64,000 nucleotides of DNA from Deuterostichococcus epilithicus (GCA_033439295.1 JAVTLE010000003.1:744001-808000); one strand, 5' to 3'. Positions 10,755 to 26,687 are shown, counted from the first letter of the stretch. Numbers and translations are program-made. Notes: generated by a model from the letters alone, not told the origin.

Positions 10755-13700
10755 TCAAACGGAGGCGTCACGGGACAGATTGCTCTGCGCGTGCGTGGCG
10801 GCCGCGTTGCGCAGGTCGTCCGCCTCGCCGCCGCGCTCGAACAGCGCCGCCGCGCCCATGCCGCTGCCGATGCACATGGACACGACGCCAAAGCGGGCAG
10901 CCTTCCCACGCCGCTGCATCTCGTGCAGCAGCGTCGCCGTCGCCCGCGCGCCTGAGGAGGTAGCAGAAATATGTCGAGCGGGGTTCCTCTGTAGCCATGG
11001 TTGCAGGTGCAAGTTGCGGCGCCAGCACCAGCACCGGCACGAGTACCAGCAAACTGGTGCTGAACAGGTTGGTGAACCCTGACACACCAGACCTCTGCAG
11101 CAAGGAAAGCGCGCAGCAGTCGAGTCGACAGGCCCACCAGTGGCGCCGAGAGGGTGTCCCATTGCGATGGCGCCGCCGTTGGGGTTGACCTTTGCTGGGT
11201 CCAGGTCCAGCACATCACAGCAGTAGGTCGCCTGCGGGGCACAAACCTGGTGTGGTCAGAGGCACGGTTGCAGTGTGTTTCCGGATGTGCATGCGCGCAT
11301 GTTTCGAGACGGCAGGAAGCAGCAGTGGCGGAGGCTGAATCTGGACGGTGCACACGCTGGACCTGAGACGCCCTGCAACGGACGGCGCGCCAGACCCAGC
11401 GCCCACAGGTCCGACTCGGGGATGCCACTCTGCAAGCCGAAAGCGTCTTTGATCCTGAGAGGAGCAAGTACCTGGGAGGCAAACGCCTCATTGACCTCAA
11501 AGACGTCAACGTCCTCGATGGAGACGCCGCCCTTGCGGACAACGTCAGGAATCGCAATGGAGGGGCCGATGCCCATGATCGCCGGGTCGACGCCGACGGC
11601 GGAAAAGGCGCGGAAGACGCCCAGGATGGGCAGCTGCCGCCGCAGCGCCTCGCGCCGCGTCATCAGCATCGACGCCGCCGCGCCGTCGCTGACCTGTTGC
11701 AGGCGGGACACGCAAAAAAGCGTCATCACAACAATTTATACTTGCATTGTGCTGCCGGTGTCCAAGTGTGTGCACCGACAAAACCAGCAGCACAACACAA
11801 AAGACGCAGCCATGGACTGAAGGTGACTGTGGTGGCTTCTGAGCTGTGCATCTGGGTCACACTGGCGCACGACCGGGGCGGGGAAAACCTGCACTCTGCC
11901 CAGCTGACGAAGCTCTGCAAAGACCTGCCGGGGGAAGGTCACGCGCGCACCTGGGAGGAGTTGCCGGCGGTGGTGGAGCCGTCCTTTTTGAACACCGCGC
12001 GCAGCTTGGAAAGCGACTGGGCAGTGGTGCCGGGCCGCACGCCATCGTCCTTCGAGATCACCACATCGTGCTCCTCCCCGGTCTTGGGATCCTGGAGATA
12101 CAGAAAGCATACTGTGTTCAACACGTTCACTCCTGAATGTCCGCTCTGGCTTGGGTCTGGGTCGGCTGCAATTCTGCTAGACCGCCCATGTAGATGACTC
12201 CAGCTGCTCAGGGCTCGAGACGCCAAGCGGCTGGCCAGATGGATTGGTAAGGGCCACCCTATTTTGCGCATACCGCCTGAGATGACCCATGATCGCCCTC
12301 TACATTACAGAAGCAGGTTCATGCCCCAGCAACGGTGTCTCCAGTAGTTCGACTGTTCGGATGCTAGCACCTTGAGTTTGGTGGCGACCGGCACGATCTC
12401 GCGGTCAAACTTGCCGGCCGCCTGCGCCGCAGCCATGCGCGCGTGCGACTGCGCTGCAAACTTGTCCTGCGTCTCCCGCGACACGCCGTACTTTGCCGCC
12501 ACGTTCTCCGAGGTCACGCCTGCGCGGTGGAACACAGGATCAGCTCGTACAATAGGCAGGCGGACATTTGTTAACATGCAGTCTGAGGACTTGCGACGGA
12601 CCTGTTGACGGCCTGCAGCGTCAAGAGCCAGAAGAGAAGCAAGGTTCGAGAATTTAAAAGCCTACCCATGGGCAGCAGGCAGTTGCCGGCGGCGGGGCAC
12701 GTCTCGACCTTGGGGTTGACGCCGCCCTCCCACGCCATGGGGTTAATGGACATGGTCTCCACTCCCGCGCCGATGCCGATGGTGTAGTAGCCTGCCTGAA
12801 TAGCCGCCGCCACGTCTGCGATGGCCTGCAGCCCCGAGGAGCACTGCCTGCGATGACACGGATGAACGTGGGTCGACAGTGCTGTTTAAGCTTGGGAGCT
12901 GACCTGCGCATCAAGCTGGTCTTGGGAAGTGTTCAGAGAACATGCTTTATGAGGTCGCCTGCATGTTAAGCCTTCAGGATGCTGCCCAGGATGCTGCTGA
13001 CAGCGCCGTCAAGGACAACACCAGCTTCACTGCACGACGTGGGGGATGGGTGGGCACCTGTTGACGGTCCGCACTGGGACGGTCTCGGGAAAGCCGGCCA
13101 GGAACATGGCAATGCGGCTCTCGTTGGCGCGCTGCGAGCTGGGGCCCAGCACGCTGCCCACGACGATGTCACCCACCGCCTGCAGCACGCACATGCAATA
13201 GCATCAGCAGAGGCACATTGGATGAGATTGAGCACACGGAGCAGTCATGACCTGTGTGTGTGCCAGCAATGCCGCTCATCAACCAAATTAAAAGGATGCG
13301 CGGCAGCACGGCACAGCAGCGCACCTGCGGCTCGACGCCCGTCTGCTGCAGGGTAGCTTTGAGGACAGCAGCCAGCAGGTCGTCTGCGTGCGTGTCCTTG
13401 AACCCGCCGCGCTTGGCCTTGCACACCGGCGTGCGCAACGCGGACACGATGACCACGTCGTCCAAGGACGAGGTGCGGCGCTCGTAGGGCGCCGAGTCGC
13501 CTGCCGAGGTGGGGTTCAGCTGCAGCAGGCAGGGGCGAGTTGTGTTGGCCGGGGTGCTGACAGATTTGCGAGTCGTCAAGCACGGTGAGACGCTGCACAG
13601 CAGGCATGCGAGTGAATGTGAATCGATATACATGATGAGCAGGTAGTTCACTCAGGCGGACCTGCAGCTGGGACACGGCCGTTGCGTTGTCCATCCCCTG

Positions 13701-13854
13701 CGTTACAGTTGCAGACGAAACTTATCAGCTGAACAGCCACAAAGCGTCGGCTTGCCTGCATAAAACTTCCTTCAACACACTTTGCGGCACTCACGGGGCG
13801 CAGGTGGTTCAGCAGCATCCGCTGGCGAGAGGCGGCCCTGTCAACGGAGTCCAT
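10755..13854 (-). CDS. KAT2: 3-ketoacyl-CoA thiolase, peroxisomal (PTS2)
   Basis: It catalyses the last step of fatty-acid beta-oxidation, cleaving 3-ketoacyl-CoA to acetyl-CoA and a shortened acyl-CoA in the peroxisome. Nine exons give 453 residues: 13854-13795, 13519-13325, 13179-13058, 12847-12666, 12519-12371, 12091-11951, 11693-11472, 11231-11138 and 10951-10755. Residues 10-18 are RQRMLLNHL, a textbook PTS2 signal (RQ-x5-HL) in the same place as in plant KAT proteins. The nucleophilic Cys is in NRQCSSGLQ, the catalytic His in IAMGHPLGATG, and the second Cys in SMCIGSGMG; NEAFASQ is also present. Length and order match plant enzymes throughout. All exon phases join cleanly and the stop is TGA. 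It is divergent from RRP7, 419 nt away. Confidence 0.96.
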
Positions 13855-14273
13855 CTGCGCAAAGGAACGGCTGAGGCGTCGTCTGCAGCCGCAGCGTGTG
13901 CTCAAGCTGCGTCGTCAAAAGCTTGCCGAGCTGAAGTAATGCGAATCGGTTGCAGGGTGCACAGGGCAGCGCAAATGATGGCGTAACCTGCAGGTCACGA
14001 CACTTGACTGCGCGAGAAGTGCTGACGGGGACAATTTCTTAGGGGCAGAAACGCTCCCCCCCGTGGTCGAACGCTCCAGTCGGCCAGAGTTGCACGGCAA
14101 AGGCTCGCTTTGCGCGTCTCTCAGCAATTGCGGTAGCATCGTATCTACCTTTGATATCTGCCAAGCAGGACGCTACCTCGCCCAGTGTCATCAAACGCGC
14201 CTGCACCTGCTGCTGCTGCATTGCAGCACAGCAGCGGCGGCGCGCAGCCGTTGCCTGCCGTAGCCGTCGATCG
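13855..14273. promoter_or_regulatory. Shared divergent promoter region, thiolase and RRP7
   Basis: The start codons of the minus-strand thiolase and plus-strand RRP7 are 419 nt apart, so both promoters and 5' leaders must lie here unless there are untranslated exons further away. I see no clear TATA box or other named element. Confidence 0.5.
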
Positions 14274-15707
14274 ATGGTCGCGCCCGCGCCGCACTTCACA
14301 GCACTTAAGGTCATCATCCAGGCGCCCACGCCGTACGGCAAGCACCTGTTCATCAAGCCGCACAGCAGCCAAGCAGACGATCTGCCGGAAGGCCGCGCGC
14401 TCTTCGTAGCTGGCATTCCGCTGACCATCTCCGCCGAGGACGTCGCGGAACTCTTCTCCACCTTCGGTGACGTCGTCAACTTGGCCATCCACCCGTCAAA
14501 GGTGAGCATTGACTGCAGCGCCGCGGCTGACCGGCGGGCACGTTGCGTCCCCAAAGCATGCATGGCCAAGCTTCTGCTTGGCGTCGCCTAGCTCTGCTGA
14601 GCACGGTATATCTCACCTTAGCCACGATCGAGGCCGAGACACGTGGTATTGGCGCAGACCACGGGCATCCTCGTGTTTGAGGAGGAATCCACCTGCAAGG
14701 CGGCGGTTGACGCGGCAGCGAGAGGCACAGTGCTCGAGCTCACGCCCGCAGAGCCGGAGGGCCCCTTCGGCCTGAAGTCCTGGGTCAACGCTCACAAGGC
14801 AAGCTTTGTCATCCACAGTCTGTGTGACACACTCCGACCAATTGGGGCTCGCTTCAGCCAGTTGTGGAGCTAGCACCTAAGAGGCCATCTCGGAGGTGGA
14901 ACCCATATCTTTACAAGCCGCCAAGGCATGGGGACATGACTGCAGCAGGTGATCTCGATGGGCAGCCATGCCCTGCTGACAGCTGCCATCAACAGTCGAT
15001 AGCCCGGCAAGGGAGAGCCACCAGCGGCTTGCAAGCTGAACTGGACCAGCGCGGCCACGAGGTAGTCTCATGTCCGCACCTCGGTCATGCGCAGGCGCGC
15101 TTCCCTGGTAACCAGGTGCTGCAGGCGCTGCTGGACAAGTGGGTCGCGGAGAACGACGCCGCGGCTGAGCGCAAGCGCAAGGCTGCTGAGGCCGCCGCAG
15201 ATGACGGTTGGACCGTCGTCAAGCGGCAGAAGGTGCGCGGGCGGCCTGCTGCAATTGGGCAGCAGTGTCAGCAGCAGCGGAGGAGCAGCGGCGGACTTGT
15301 GGCAAGGATCGTTTCGAATCAGGTTTCTGGGTCCTGGGCCAGCACGTTGCGCCCTTTTATGCTGCCTGGCCGACCCCGGTGAAACCTGCAGGGTCGAGCA
15401 TGCTGACACGCTGAGCCTTGCCTATTTACCGAGCTTGAGCCGAGTCTGCTGGCTGACGTTGCCGTACTCTGCACTTCAGGGGCGGCAGAAGACGACTGAT
15501 GGCGAGGGAGTTTCGGTTGGTGGCGTTGCGGCAGCGGCGGCCGCGGAGGCGGGCGGCAAGGTCAAGCAGCAGTTGACAACCAACTTCTACCGCTTCCAGC
15601 AGCGGGAGCGGCGGCGTGATGAGCTGTTCAATCTGCGAGAGCAATTTGAGGTGGACAAGCGAAAGATCCAGGAGCTGAAGGCCGCGCGACGCTTCAAGCC
15701 CATGTGA
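14274..15707 (+). CDS. RRP7: Ribosomal RNA-processing protein 7 (RRP7)
   Basis: RRP7 is a small-subunit processome factor needed for 18S rRNA maturation in the nucleolus. Four exons (14274-14501, 14658-14798, 15095-15232, 15480-15707) encode 244 residues. The N-terminal half is an RRM-like domain with RALFVAGIPLTISAEDVAEL and TTGILVFEEESTCKAAVD; the linker has GLKSWVNAHK joined to ARFPGNQVLQALLDKWV. The C-terminal domain ends FYRFQQRERRRDELFNLR and LKAARRFKPM, the diagnostic RRP7 C-terminus. Phases are zero at every junction. The second intron begins GC (14799-14800), not GT; no GT donor nearby preserves the conserved reading. The stop is TGA. Confidence 0.93.
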
Positions 15708-15892
15708 TTGCGAGGACCCCTGGTGTTGGAACGATTGAGGGCAAGCTTTGGACATGGTTCGGACGGTTTCTGGCTCTGATTCTACAAACAGTCTAATCAA
15801 GATTTGATGCTGCCGCTGTTACATATTTTGACGCATCAAATTTGCAATTCCACAGTCGGCCGTGCTGATGCAGTCCGCTGGCCGCCTGGGCA

Positions 15893-17713
15893 TCAGTTCT
15901 TGATGCCGGCCCGGCCGTATGTGGGCATCGTCGACCGGAAGGCCTCCTTTGCGTCGTCCGTCACCTGCGGGCCCTCCTGGTTGGACGGCACGCTCTCCTG
16001 CGCACAGACAAAAGGTAATGCAGTTCAGGCATCAGACTTGTGGATTTATAATCCAGCCAGTCACACCGGCCCTAGGGCAGCATCTGCTGCATGTGATCGA
16101 CGATTCAAATGCCGCTCAGAGTGCAGAGGCACAAAGTTCACACTACTCGTCGGAGCGTGCAACAGCACAAGGACCAGGGAGAAGCTCAGATGCCCACCCT
16201 GAAGCGGCGGCGGGAGCCGCAGCCCAGGCTCTCGCGGGTGGACACGCCGGTCACCGGGTTCGTGCCGTCAGCATACCGGCACAGCTTCTGTACGAGAAAT
16301 ATGCAGCAGTGCCTGAGTGAGTAGCGCCGTTTTGCAGATTGCACGCCCTCTACCAAACATACAAACACTGCCACGCTGCAGAGCAGCGAGCTGATGTCAA
16401 AGCTCACCTGCTGCATGGGCTTGTCCAGCAGGGCGTTGCTGCGAAACAGACAGATTTGTTTTCAGGTTGCTGCACGATGGTGTGTCGTGTGGCAACGACA
16501 TATGGGGCATTTCACGCGCCATCAAGCATTCAGCAGTCATGTACCTGAAGTCAGCGCCTGTAATCTTTGCGTCCGACAAGTCACTCCTGCAGCCTTAATC
16601 AAGATGCATCATGGATGTGTTTCAGGAGGACCCATGCATAGAAAGCGTCACTTGCGGTCACATCTGCGTACTTGCCTGGTGAAGACGGCTCGGGAGAGGT
16701 TGGCATTTGTCAGGTTTGCTTGATTCATGACAGCCCTGCACACAAAGCACGAGTCTACCTGTATTTTTATGTCCATAATCTGATGGCAAGACGTGCTGGA
16801 TTGCCGGAGACGCTTTTCAGCGCTCACCGATCCATAAGCACGTCGCTAAGGTCGGCGCCCTCAAAGTTGGTCTGCAGCCAGTAGGTTTGAAAATGAGTGT
16901 CTATCTGTCACAGTGTGGGCCAGTCATAGGGTTTATAGGGCGACCAGCACATGCTCACCTGGTACGCGACCGCCTTGATGAAGTAGGCGGCTTGCAGATT
17001 GGAGCCCTGTGTCGCAGAAAGCCGCTGACATCAGCGCTGACATCATCACGCATGCAAACCTCTCACGGAAAACGGTGCCACATCCTGCGGTCAGCCACAG
17101 CGTGCAAAGCTGACAGATCTGCGGGGTAGCCTGTGGCGCACCTTGAAGCTGGCCTGCTTCAGGTTGGCGGACGTGAAGTTCGATCGGCGCAGGTCCTACA
17201 ACAGACACATATGCTTGCAATCCCGCCATTGAGTGGAGTGAACCTGCATTGCATCTAGCAGATAATGCACGATACCTTGCCATCGAAGTTCTCGCCGATA
17301 GCATCGGCCGAGCCGTACTGCAGAGCGGTGCCGACGCCAAACTCGCCGCCCGCTGCCTCCTCAAACTTGTTCAGGATCGCATGCCCCGGCTGCGCTGTCA
17401 GCAAGGCTGAGGACAGCAGCACAGCGGCACCGGCGGCCTGCGCATGAAGCTGCAAGCTGTATGGCACCGTGTTGAGTAGAAATGCCGGCCAGGTTGTATG
17501 CGCGGCATGACGCATGATGTTGATGATGATGTTGTGCACCTTGAGGGCGTCGCCTGCTGTCTTCGGGATCGCTGCCACGCACGTCAAACGGTTTATCCTC
17601 TGGCACTGCTGCTGCACTGGCGATCTGAAGGCCCAGGCCCGGGCCCTACAGCTGCGCAGGGATTGCTGACACTGGCAGGGCTGCATCATCGTCTGGCTGG
17701 TCGAGTGCGCCAT
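15893..17713 (-). CDS. Thylakoid-lumen pentapeptide-repeat protein (TL17/TL20.3-like)
   Basis: The first exon (17713-17540) is a plastid transit peptide rich in Ser, Arg and Gln. The second (17449-17276) opens with a hydrophobic stretch AAGAAVLLSSALLTAQPGHA, a twin-step lumen-targeting signal with AxA-like cleavage. Short exons follow with pentapeptide repeats: LRRSNFTSANLKQASFK (~17196-17143), SNLQAAYFIKAVAYQ (~17011-16961), TNFEGADLSDVLMDR (~16877-16830), TNANLSRAVFTR (to 16676) and SDLSDAKITGADF (from 16586). A Cys-containing tail, LCRYADGTNPVTGVSTRESL then GCGSRRRFR, is typical of plant lumenal 17-20 kDa pentapeptide proteins. I extend the gene to a terminal exon ending PTYGRAGIKN and TGA at 15893; without it, the reading stops at 16186. 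The function of the family is not settled. One intron uses a GC donor at 16675-16674. Confidence 0.85.
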
Positions 17714-18707
17714 TTGACGAGCAAGCAGCGTCACAAGGATTCTATCTTGAAGCTGTGGGGGTGCTGGCGTGAAGTAGTCCAGCGATCGAGAGAGCAATGC
17801 AGATGTCAGGTGGATCTGGCGCCATGTGCACGCAGGGGGATGCCAGAAAATACCGGATTCCCCTGCAGAACCCTCTTGGCAGTACAGGTCCCGTACGATG
17901 GCAAGCAGAGTGATTTCGCATTGCCGTCAGGTCCATCGTTACTTCTCCCATACACAGACTTGAGGCTGTCGTGCATTGGTGTTGATTACACTGTGCAAGC
18001 ACATGCTGCTTGTTCCTGCGATGTTGATGTTTGCTGCGGTGTCGGTCCCGCAAGCGGTGCTTGGTGCAGCGCGCCACTGCTGCGGCGTGCTGCGGCATAT
18101 ATACTAGCGCTTAAAAGCACACGAGAGATGCCAGTCATTTTCGAAAGCTGCAGGGACGAGGACAGGATAGTGATGACCCTGCCCTTTATGCGACGCACAA
18201 GCCGCACAAGAAGAAGAATTAGCACAAAACGTAATAGCTGCTAAACCACACCGTTGTCTGCCCGTGGTTCCATGTCGCAAAGTCTGAAAGCTGATACTAG
18301 AACGCCTACGTTCATCTGTCTTCAAAACCGGCTGATCCAATGCGCCAGCCTTCAAAATATATATCCCCATCAACACGTCCTTATGCATGCCTGATCCCGT
18401 CAAACTCGTCAACCAAGGCAGCTCATTCCAGCGCACTGTACCTAGGTAACTATCCTGCACACAGGATTGATGGCCGCCCTTATATCGGTGCTGCTTCCCA
18501 ATATACACGCCCAGGCACTCAGCGCTCAAAACACTGACACAGAAGGGAGTCCTACAGAGAAACCAGACATGAAAGCGTTAAACGCTGTGGCTGAAAAGCG
18601 CCCGCCGCCAGCACTCGCAGGAGCCGGGCTTTGTATTGCTGCAGCGCTCTCCTCCCGCCAAGCGCAGAGGCAGCAGCTGAAATTCGGCAACATGACGCTG
18701 GCGGACG
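17714..18707. other. Intergenic region upstream of the lumenal protein gene
   Basis: Nearly 1 kb separates the lumenal-protein start from the probable last exon of the next minus-strand gene. Open frames here have mixed codon use and no recognisable domain. The right part (18090-18540) is A/T-richer. It should contain the lumenal gene's promoter. Confidence 0.4.
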
Positions 18708-19429
18708 CTCAGAACGTGGCCGTGAATCGGTTGTCGTCGCTAATGTACCACACCGAGTGCGGCGCGAGGGGCTTGGTCAGCTGCGGCAGGATGGCAAGGA
18801 GCCTGACGTTGACAAGATTCAGCTTGTGGCCGGAGCCACCCTCGGTGACCCAAGGGCTAATCACCTCACCGGCCTGCAGGCATGCGGGCATAGAGCTTCG
18901 CGACCACCGCCATCAGGTTATATGGGGAGTTGAGTTCACTGATGCGCACAGTGGCAAGCAAGGCAAATGGCACTGCATCAGCTGCACGAGACTACAGGGT
19001 GACGGGCATGACTCACCGCACCGAGCAGGCCGGGCTGCTGGCCGCCTGCTGCCTCAAAGTCCAGCAGCCCTGCACAAAGTGCGGGATGGTGGCCAGCAGC
19101 TGCTACTGCGCCAGCAGCTCGCCGGTAAAGTGCATCGCCGGTGTGTCGCGCAGCATCGCCATGGCCGCCTCGAGGCAATCGACGAGCACAACGAGCGGCT
19201 GCAGCTGCTTGTCGTTGAGGTGCAGGCTGGCTGCGACCACGATGAGGGCCGTGTCCAACATGTCTGCGAGCTCCCAGACCTTGACATCGGGCCACTCCAG
19301 TACTGTTGCGGCCTGCTGGCTGAGGAGGGAGGTACTGGGCGAAGGGCCTGCGGCGCGCTGTGCCGCCAGGACGATGTCCCGAAATTGTGCTGGATCCATG
19401 GCGCCGCGAAGCCGCTGATAGGTCGCCAT
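18708..19429 (-). CDS. Unidentified protein, reading interrupted by TAG
   Basis: An ATG at 19429 starts a coding-like reading with MATYQRLRGAMDPAQFRDIV, VKVWELADMLDTALIVVAAS and VLVDCLEAAMAMLRDTPA. At 19105-19103 it meets TAG. The same frame continues with strongly coding-like QLLATIPHFVQG, then LLDFEAAGGQQPGLLGA in a shifted frame, up to a good GTGAGT donor at ~19016. A further coding-like segment, GEVISPWVTEGGSGHKLNLV then KPLAPHSVWYISDDN, runs from ~18885 to a TGA at 18708. I do not recognise the family. It may be a decayed gene, an unresolved splice pattern, or contain UAG readthrough. It is divergent from actin. Confidence 0.4.
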
Positions 19430-19799
19430 GGCTGCCGCGGGCGGTTCTGCTGCCTCCAAGGCACAGCTGCGAACGTGCCGGATGGTCTGCGAGTGGCGCC
19501 GCGCCTGGCCGCGGGCGTGCAACTGCAGCGAGGCTTTAGGCTGTTCAAATTGGTTTGAACGGCGCAAAACCCTTCAGCCGCTCGCCTGCTTCCACCCCCT
19601 GTACTCGAGCGGACGCGCTGTTATGCACTCGCATCCACCGCTCGACACCACTCTGTCCCGCAAACCCACCTTCGCCGTACGCAGACTTGCCTGCGCCTGT
19701 GTTGCCGCTGCCGGTCCGCGGCCTGCACGCGCCCAGCGGCTGTTTGCAGCCGAGCTTGATCTCACTACAGACCAGCCAGCCACAAAGGCGCCGGCAGCC
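19430..19799. promoter_or_regulatory. Upstream region of actin, shared with a divergent gene
   Basis: This 370-nt gap lies between the ATG of the unidentified minus gene and the actin ATG. It should hold the actin promoter and leader unless an untranslated exon lies further away. No named element is clear. Confidence 0.45.
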
Positions 19800-23593
<3,794 letters not shown>

Positions 23594-24220
23594 GCTGACG
23601 TTTGCCTTGTCCAAGGGTCTAAGCGTCGCAAACCACACCGCCAGACAGCAGAGACTTGGCTCGAGTCGAATGGCACCACGAGGGCAGATAGGTAGCAGAC
23701 AGATATTGATTTCTCTGTGCCCGCGCATGGGCTGTGCCGGCCGCGCAGCTACTTGATTGTCGGGGATGAACCTCAGGTGCCTGTGGGACTGCGCTCTTGC
23801 GACTTGGGCGTGCAACAGGGGCACGGAGGCTGTGATCAACTGTTCAGGATACATAGGGTTTTACATCGCCTAGGAAAACCCCTTTTGAACTGCCGCATCT
23901 GGGAAGTCCCTCCTACACCTTGGACCTGCCCAGCAATACACTGCTATCGCGCATCACTGTTCAGTCGCAACAATCTTCTCTCCGCAAAACCAGTTCGTTG
24001 CCTGACTGGATTCACGTCGCAGCACCCCTCGCCTGCTGACCATGTCCTTTCGCAGCCGCCGCCTTTGCGGCACACCATGCCCCGGTTGGCGCATCAGCCC
24101 CTCAACTCAGGTGCATTTCGCTGATCGTGTGCATGCCTGGCCGACCCCGCTCTAATACATAGCATCCGGCTGCGCTTTGGATTCCGTCTACATCGTTGCG
24201 GGGGCAGTACATTACAAGCT
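23594..24220. other. Convergent intergenic region, actin and TPK
   Basis: Two 3' ends meet here. No coding segment with good codon use was found on either strand, and no RNA gene or repeat was seen. It is presumed to be 3' untranslated sequence of both genes plus spacer. Confidence 0.5.
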
Positions 24221-26687
24221 TCATGGCCGGTCTACGAATTCGGTGGTCCACAGCAACGGCTGGTCGCTCTGCACTTGCACGGCGTCCGCCACCATGACGT
24301 TCGATGTGCTGATCAGCCCGCCGAATGCTATCCTCGTGTCCTCTGCACATGTCAGCAAATCACACTGATAATCTCTACTGGTGCGGGACAATATGCCACA
24401 AAACGGCTAGCAAACATGTGCCAACTGGCGAACGCACTCAGGTTCCACTTCAGGCCGCTGGAGGTGGCGACGGCGGCGCCCGCGATCGGGACCAGGCTGC
24501 ACGCCGGCCCCTCCAGCCCCTGCAGGCAACCAGCCGGCAGTGGACTCAGCAGTAAAATGCGCCGTGTGACCCTTACGGAAGCGCTCTGCTCTTCACGGCA
24601 TTACATCCCAGGCTCAGCGAAGCATGAGCGACCAGTAGGGGTTTGGCAGGAGAGCTAAATCAGCGAAGGTGCGGCTGCAAGCAGCGGAAATGCTGTGGCA
24701 CAGCCAAGCCGCTAGGCCGAGGGTCCAAGCTGGGTTGCTGTGTGCGCAAGGGCTGGTGTGCGGACCGCTGACCGTGAGCAGTAGCCAGAGGTTTGGCGTC
24801 AAGGGCAGCGGTGCTCGGTGGGGCGGCGGGACATCCGTAACAGCGGGCGTCGCAGCTGCCGCGAGGTGAACGGCGGGCTGGGCCAGCGCTTGGCGTAGCC
24901 CGCCTGCGCGGCGAGGGTGTGTGGCCCTTGGATTCGGGAGGAGTGGTGGACACACCCCACGACCACACAAAGCCGGCCGGGGGGGGGGCTGTAAATTCAG
25001 CGAACCGCACAGGTGCATGTCAGGCGCCCGCAGGACCTCTGGGGCGCACATGACAAGAGCACAGACGACCGGTCCGTGGGGCCTAGTACCCTTTCAGATA
25101 AGAGCCGGCACAAGACTACAACACAGCACACCGCACGCAATGGAACCACACCCGCGCCAGCTGCCAGGCGCCGAGAATGCCCATCGGACGACTGCCCGCT
25201 GCTGCAGCTGGCTGCTGAAACTGACGAAGGGCCCCTGTGCGGCAGTGCACTGGCGCCTGCGCCTCATGACAGGTTTTCAAAGAGGCAGTCGCACCGGCGC
25301 GGGCCGCACGCCGCAGGCGCCAGCGGGCAGCAGGCGCGCGGTGCTGTTGTCGCCCAGTAGCACCAGGTTCAGGTGCGCGTGCGTGAGCAGCGTGTTCAGG
25401 TTCGACAGCGTGTGGTCGATGCGGCCGCCCATAGCGCCTGTGCGGCAGTGAGGCGGGGATAAAATCACTCCTGCTGCAAGGGGGGGGGTGGATGCCACCC
25501 AGCAGTTCCAAAGAGGCGTATGCTTCAGCACGAGGCTTCACTCAGCACTGCACTGCCTCCTCAATCAGGTGCTGGTGCTATGCTGACAAAGATTCTGGGG
25601 TTGGAGATCTTTGCGCAGGACTGGCAAGCCCGATTGCTAGACCGCTCCATCCCAGCAGCGCGACATCACAAGGGGCAAAGCCCACCCAGCACGAGGATGG
25701 TCAGCCGCTGCAGCTCCGCCGCGCTGAAGCGCCGCTCCACGTACGCGAGGCACTTGTGCAGGTCGGTGCTGTCCTGATCGGCCGACAGGTCGATGACCTC
25801 CGTGCCGCGGGCTCGGTAAAAGTCCAGCACCTCCGGCCGCGCCGAGTCCATGTCGCCTGCGGGTGTGTTGAGTTTGGAGGGAAGACTTGTGTTGCACGAG
25901 TGATTAGAGGAGGGCATGCTGCCGGCCGTCACCGCAGCCTCAGCTGTCGGAACCTCTTGCACGGCGGTCTCTGCCTGCAGGATAATCATGCAGAGCCAGC
26001 CCCCGATCCGGTGCCGGCGCCAGCACAGAAGCACATAGGCACCGCCGGCTAGGGCTGTGCAGTGCCTCCTGAACAGCTGACTGGCCAAGCACGCAAAAGA
26101 GGCGTGTCCAACCAACCTGTGATGGCGTGCGGCGCATACTGCGAGCGCAGCGCGTCCGGCTCCGCGTCTGGCTGCCGTCGCGGCAGCTCGTCGAACAGCT
26201 GGTTCGCGCCGCCATCGGCGCAGATGCGCAGGCGGGCTGCAGAGCAGACAGGGACTGCATGTAAGGTAGCAGCCATGCGTGACCTCTTGAACTAGGCCAC
26301 CCTACACAGGTGCCACCCGTGCGCTTCAGTGGCGCACGATACTTGCTGCGTGGGCATCAAGTTGTAAGCTAGTCTGCGAACAGGCGCGATTAGACAACAA
26401 TGGCATGAGTTGTGGCGCCGCAGGTCAGGATCAGCCCTCTTGGCCGCCCCAGACATCACGATGCCATGGTATCAGCTGGAACAATGCATCCTTGACATAC
26501 CTGACGACAGCAGCCTGGGAGTGCACCGGGGAAGCACCCAGTTGAGCACGACAGCCACAGTGTTGGCATCGCCGCTCTGCGCCCCGCTGCCGTCACCATC
26601 CCGCAGCAGAAAGTCGCTGGTGAACACTGGTCCCGTTGATGATGCCTCCGCCGTGATCGAGGCTCCCGCGACGTTGCCGCTGGCCAT
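24221..26687 (-). CDS. TPK: Thiamin pyrophosphokinase
   Basis: It transfers pyrophosphate from ATP to thiamin, making thiamin diphosphate, the cofactor of pyruvate dehydrogenase and transketolase. Six exons are 26687-26501, 26236-26117, 25856-25686, 25437-25295, 24519-~24450 and 24342-24221. Motifs in order are FTSDFLLRDGDG, AVVLNWVLP, RLRICADGGANQLFDELP, GDMDSARPEVLDFYRARG, QDSTDLHKCLAY, LVLGGAMGGRIDHTLSNLNT, LEGPACSLVPIAG, SSGLKWNL and GGLISTSNVM, followed by LLWTTEFVDRP and TGA. These are the DGGANxL, GDxDS, QDxTD and GRxDH signatures of the family. The ATG at 26687 fits the usual length; an in-frame ATG at 26915 would add a 76-residue extension, possibly a targeting peptide. Confidence 0.93.

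Noticed and set aside
15028-15052. Possible decayed copy of an RRP7 exon segment (LQAELDQR against LQALLDKW)
   Set aside because: Base identity is only about 15 of 24, not clearly above what shared composition would give.
24979-24988. Poly-G run in a TPK intron
   Set aside because: A simple homopolymer in a GC-rich intron; no sign of function.
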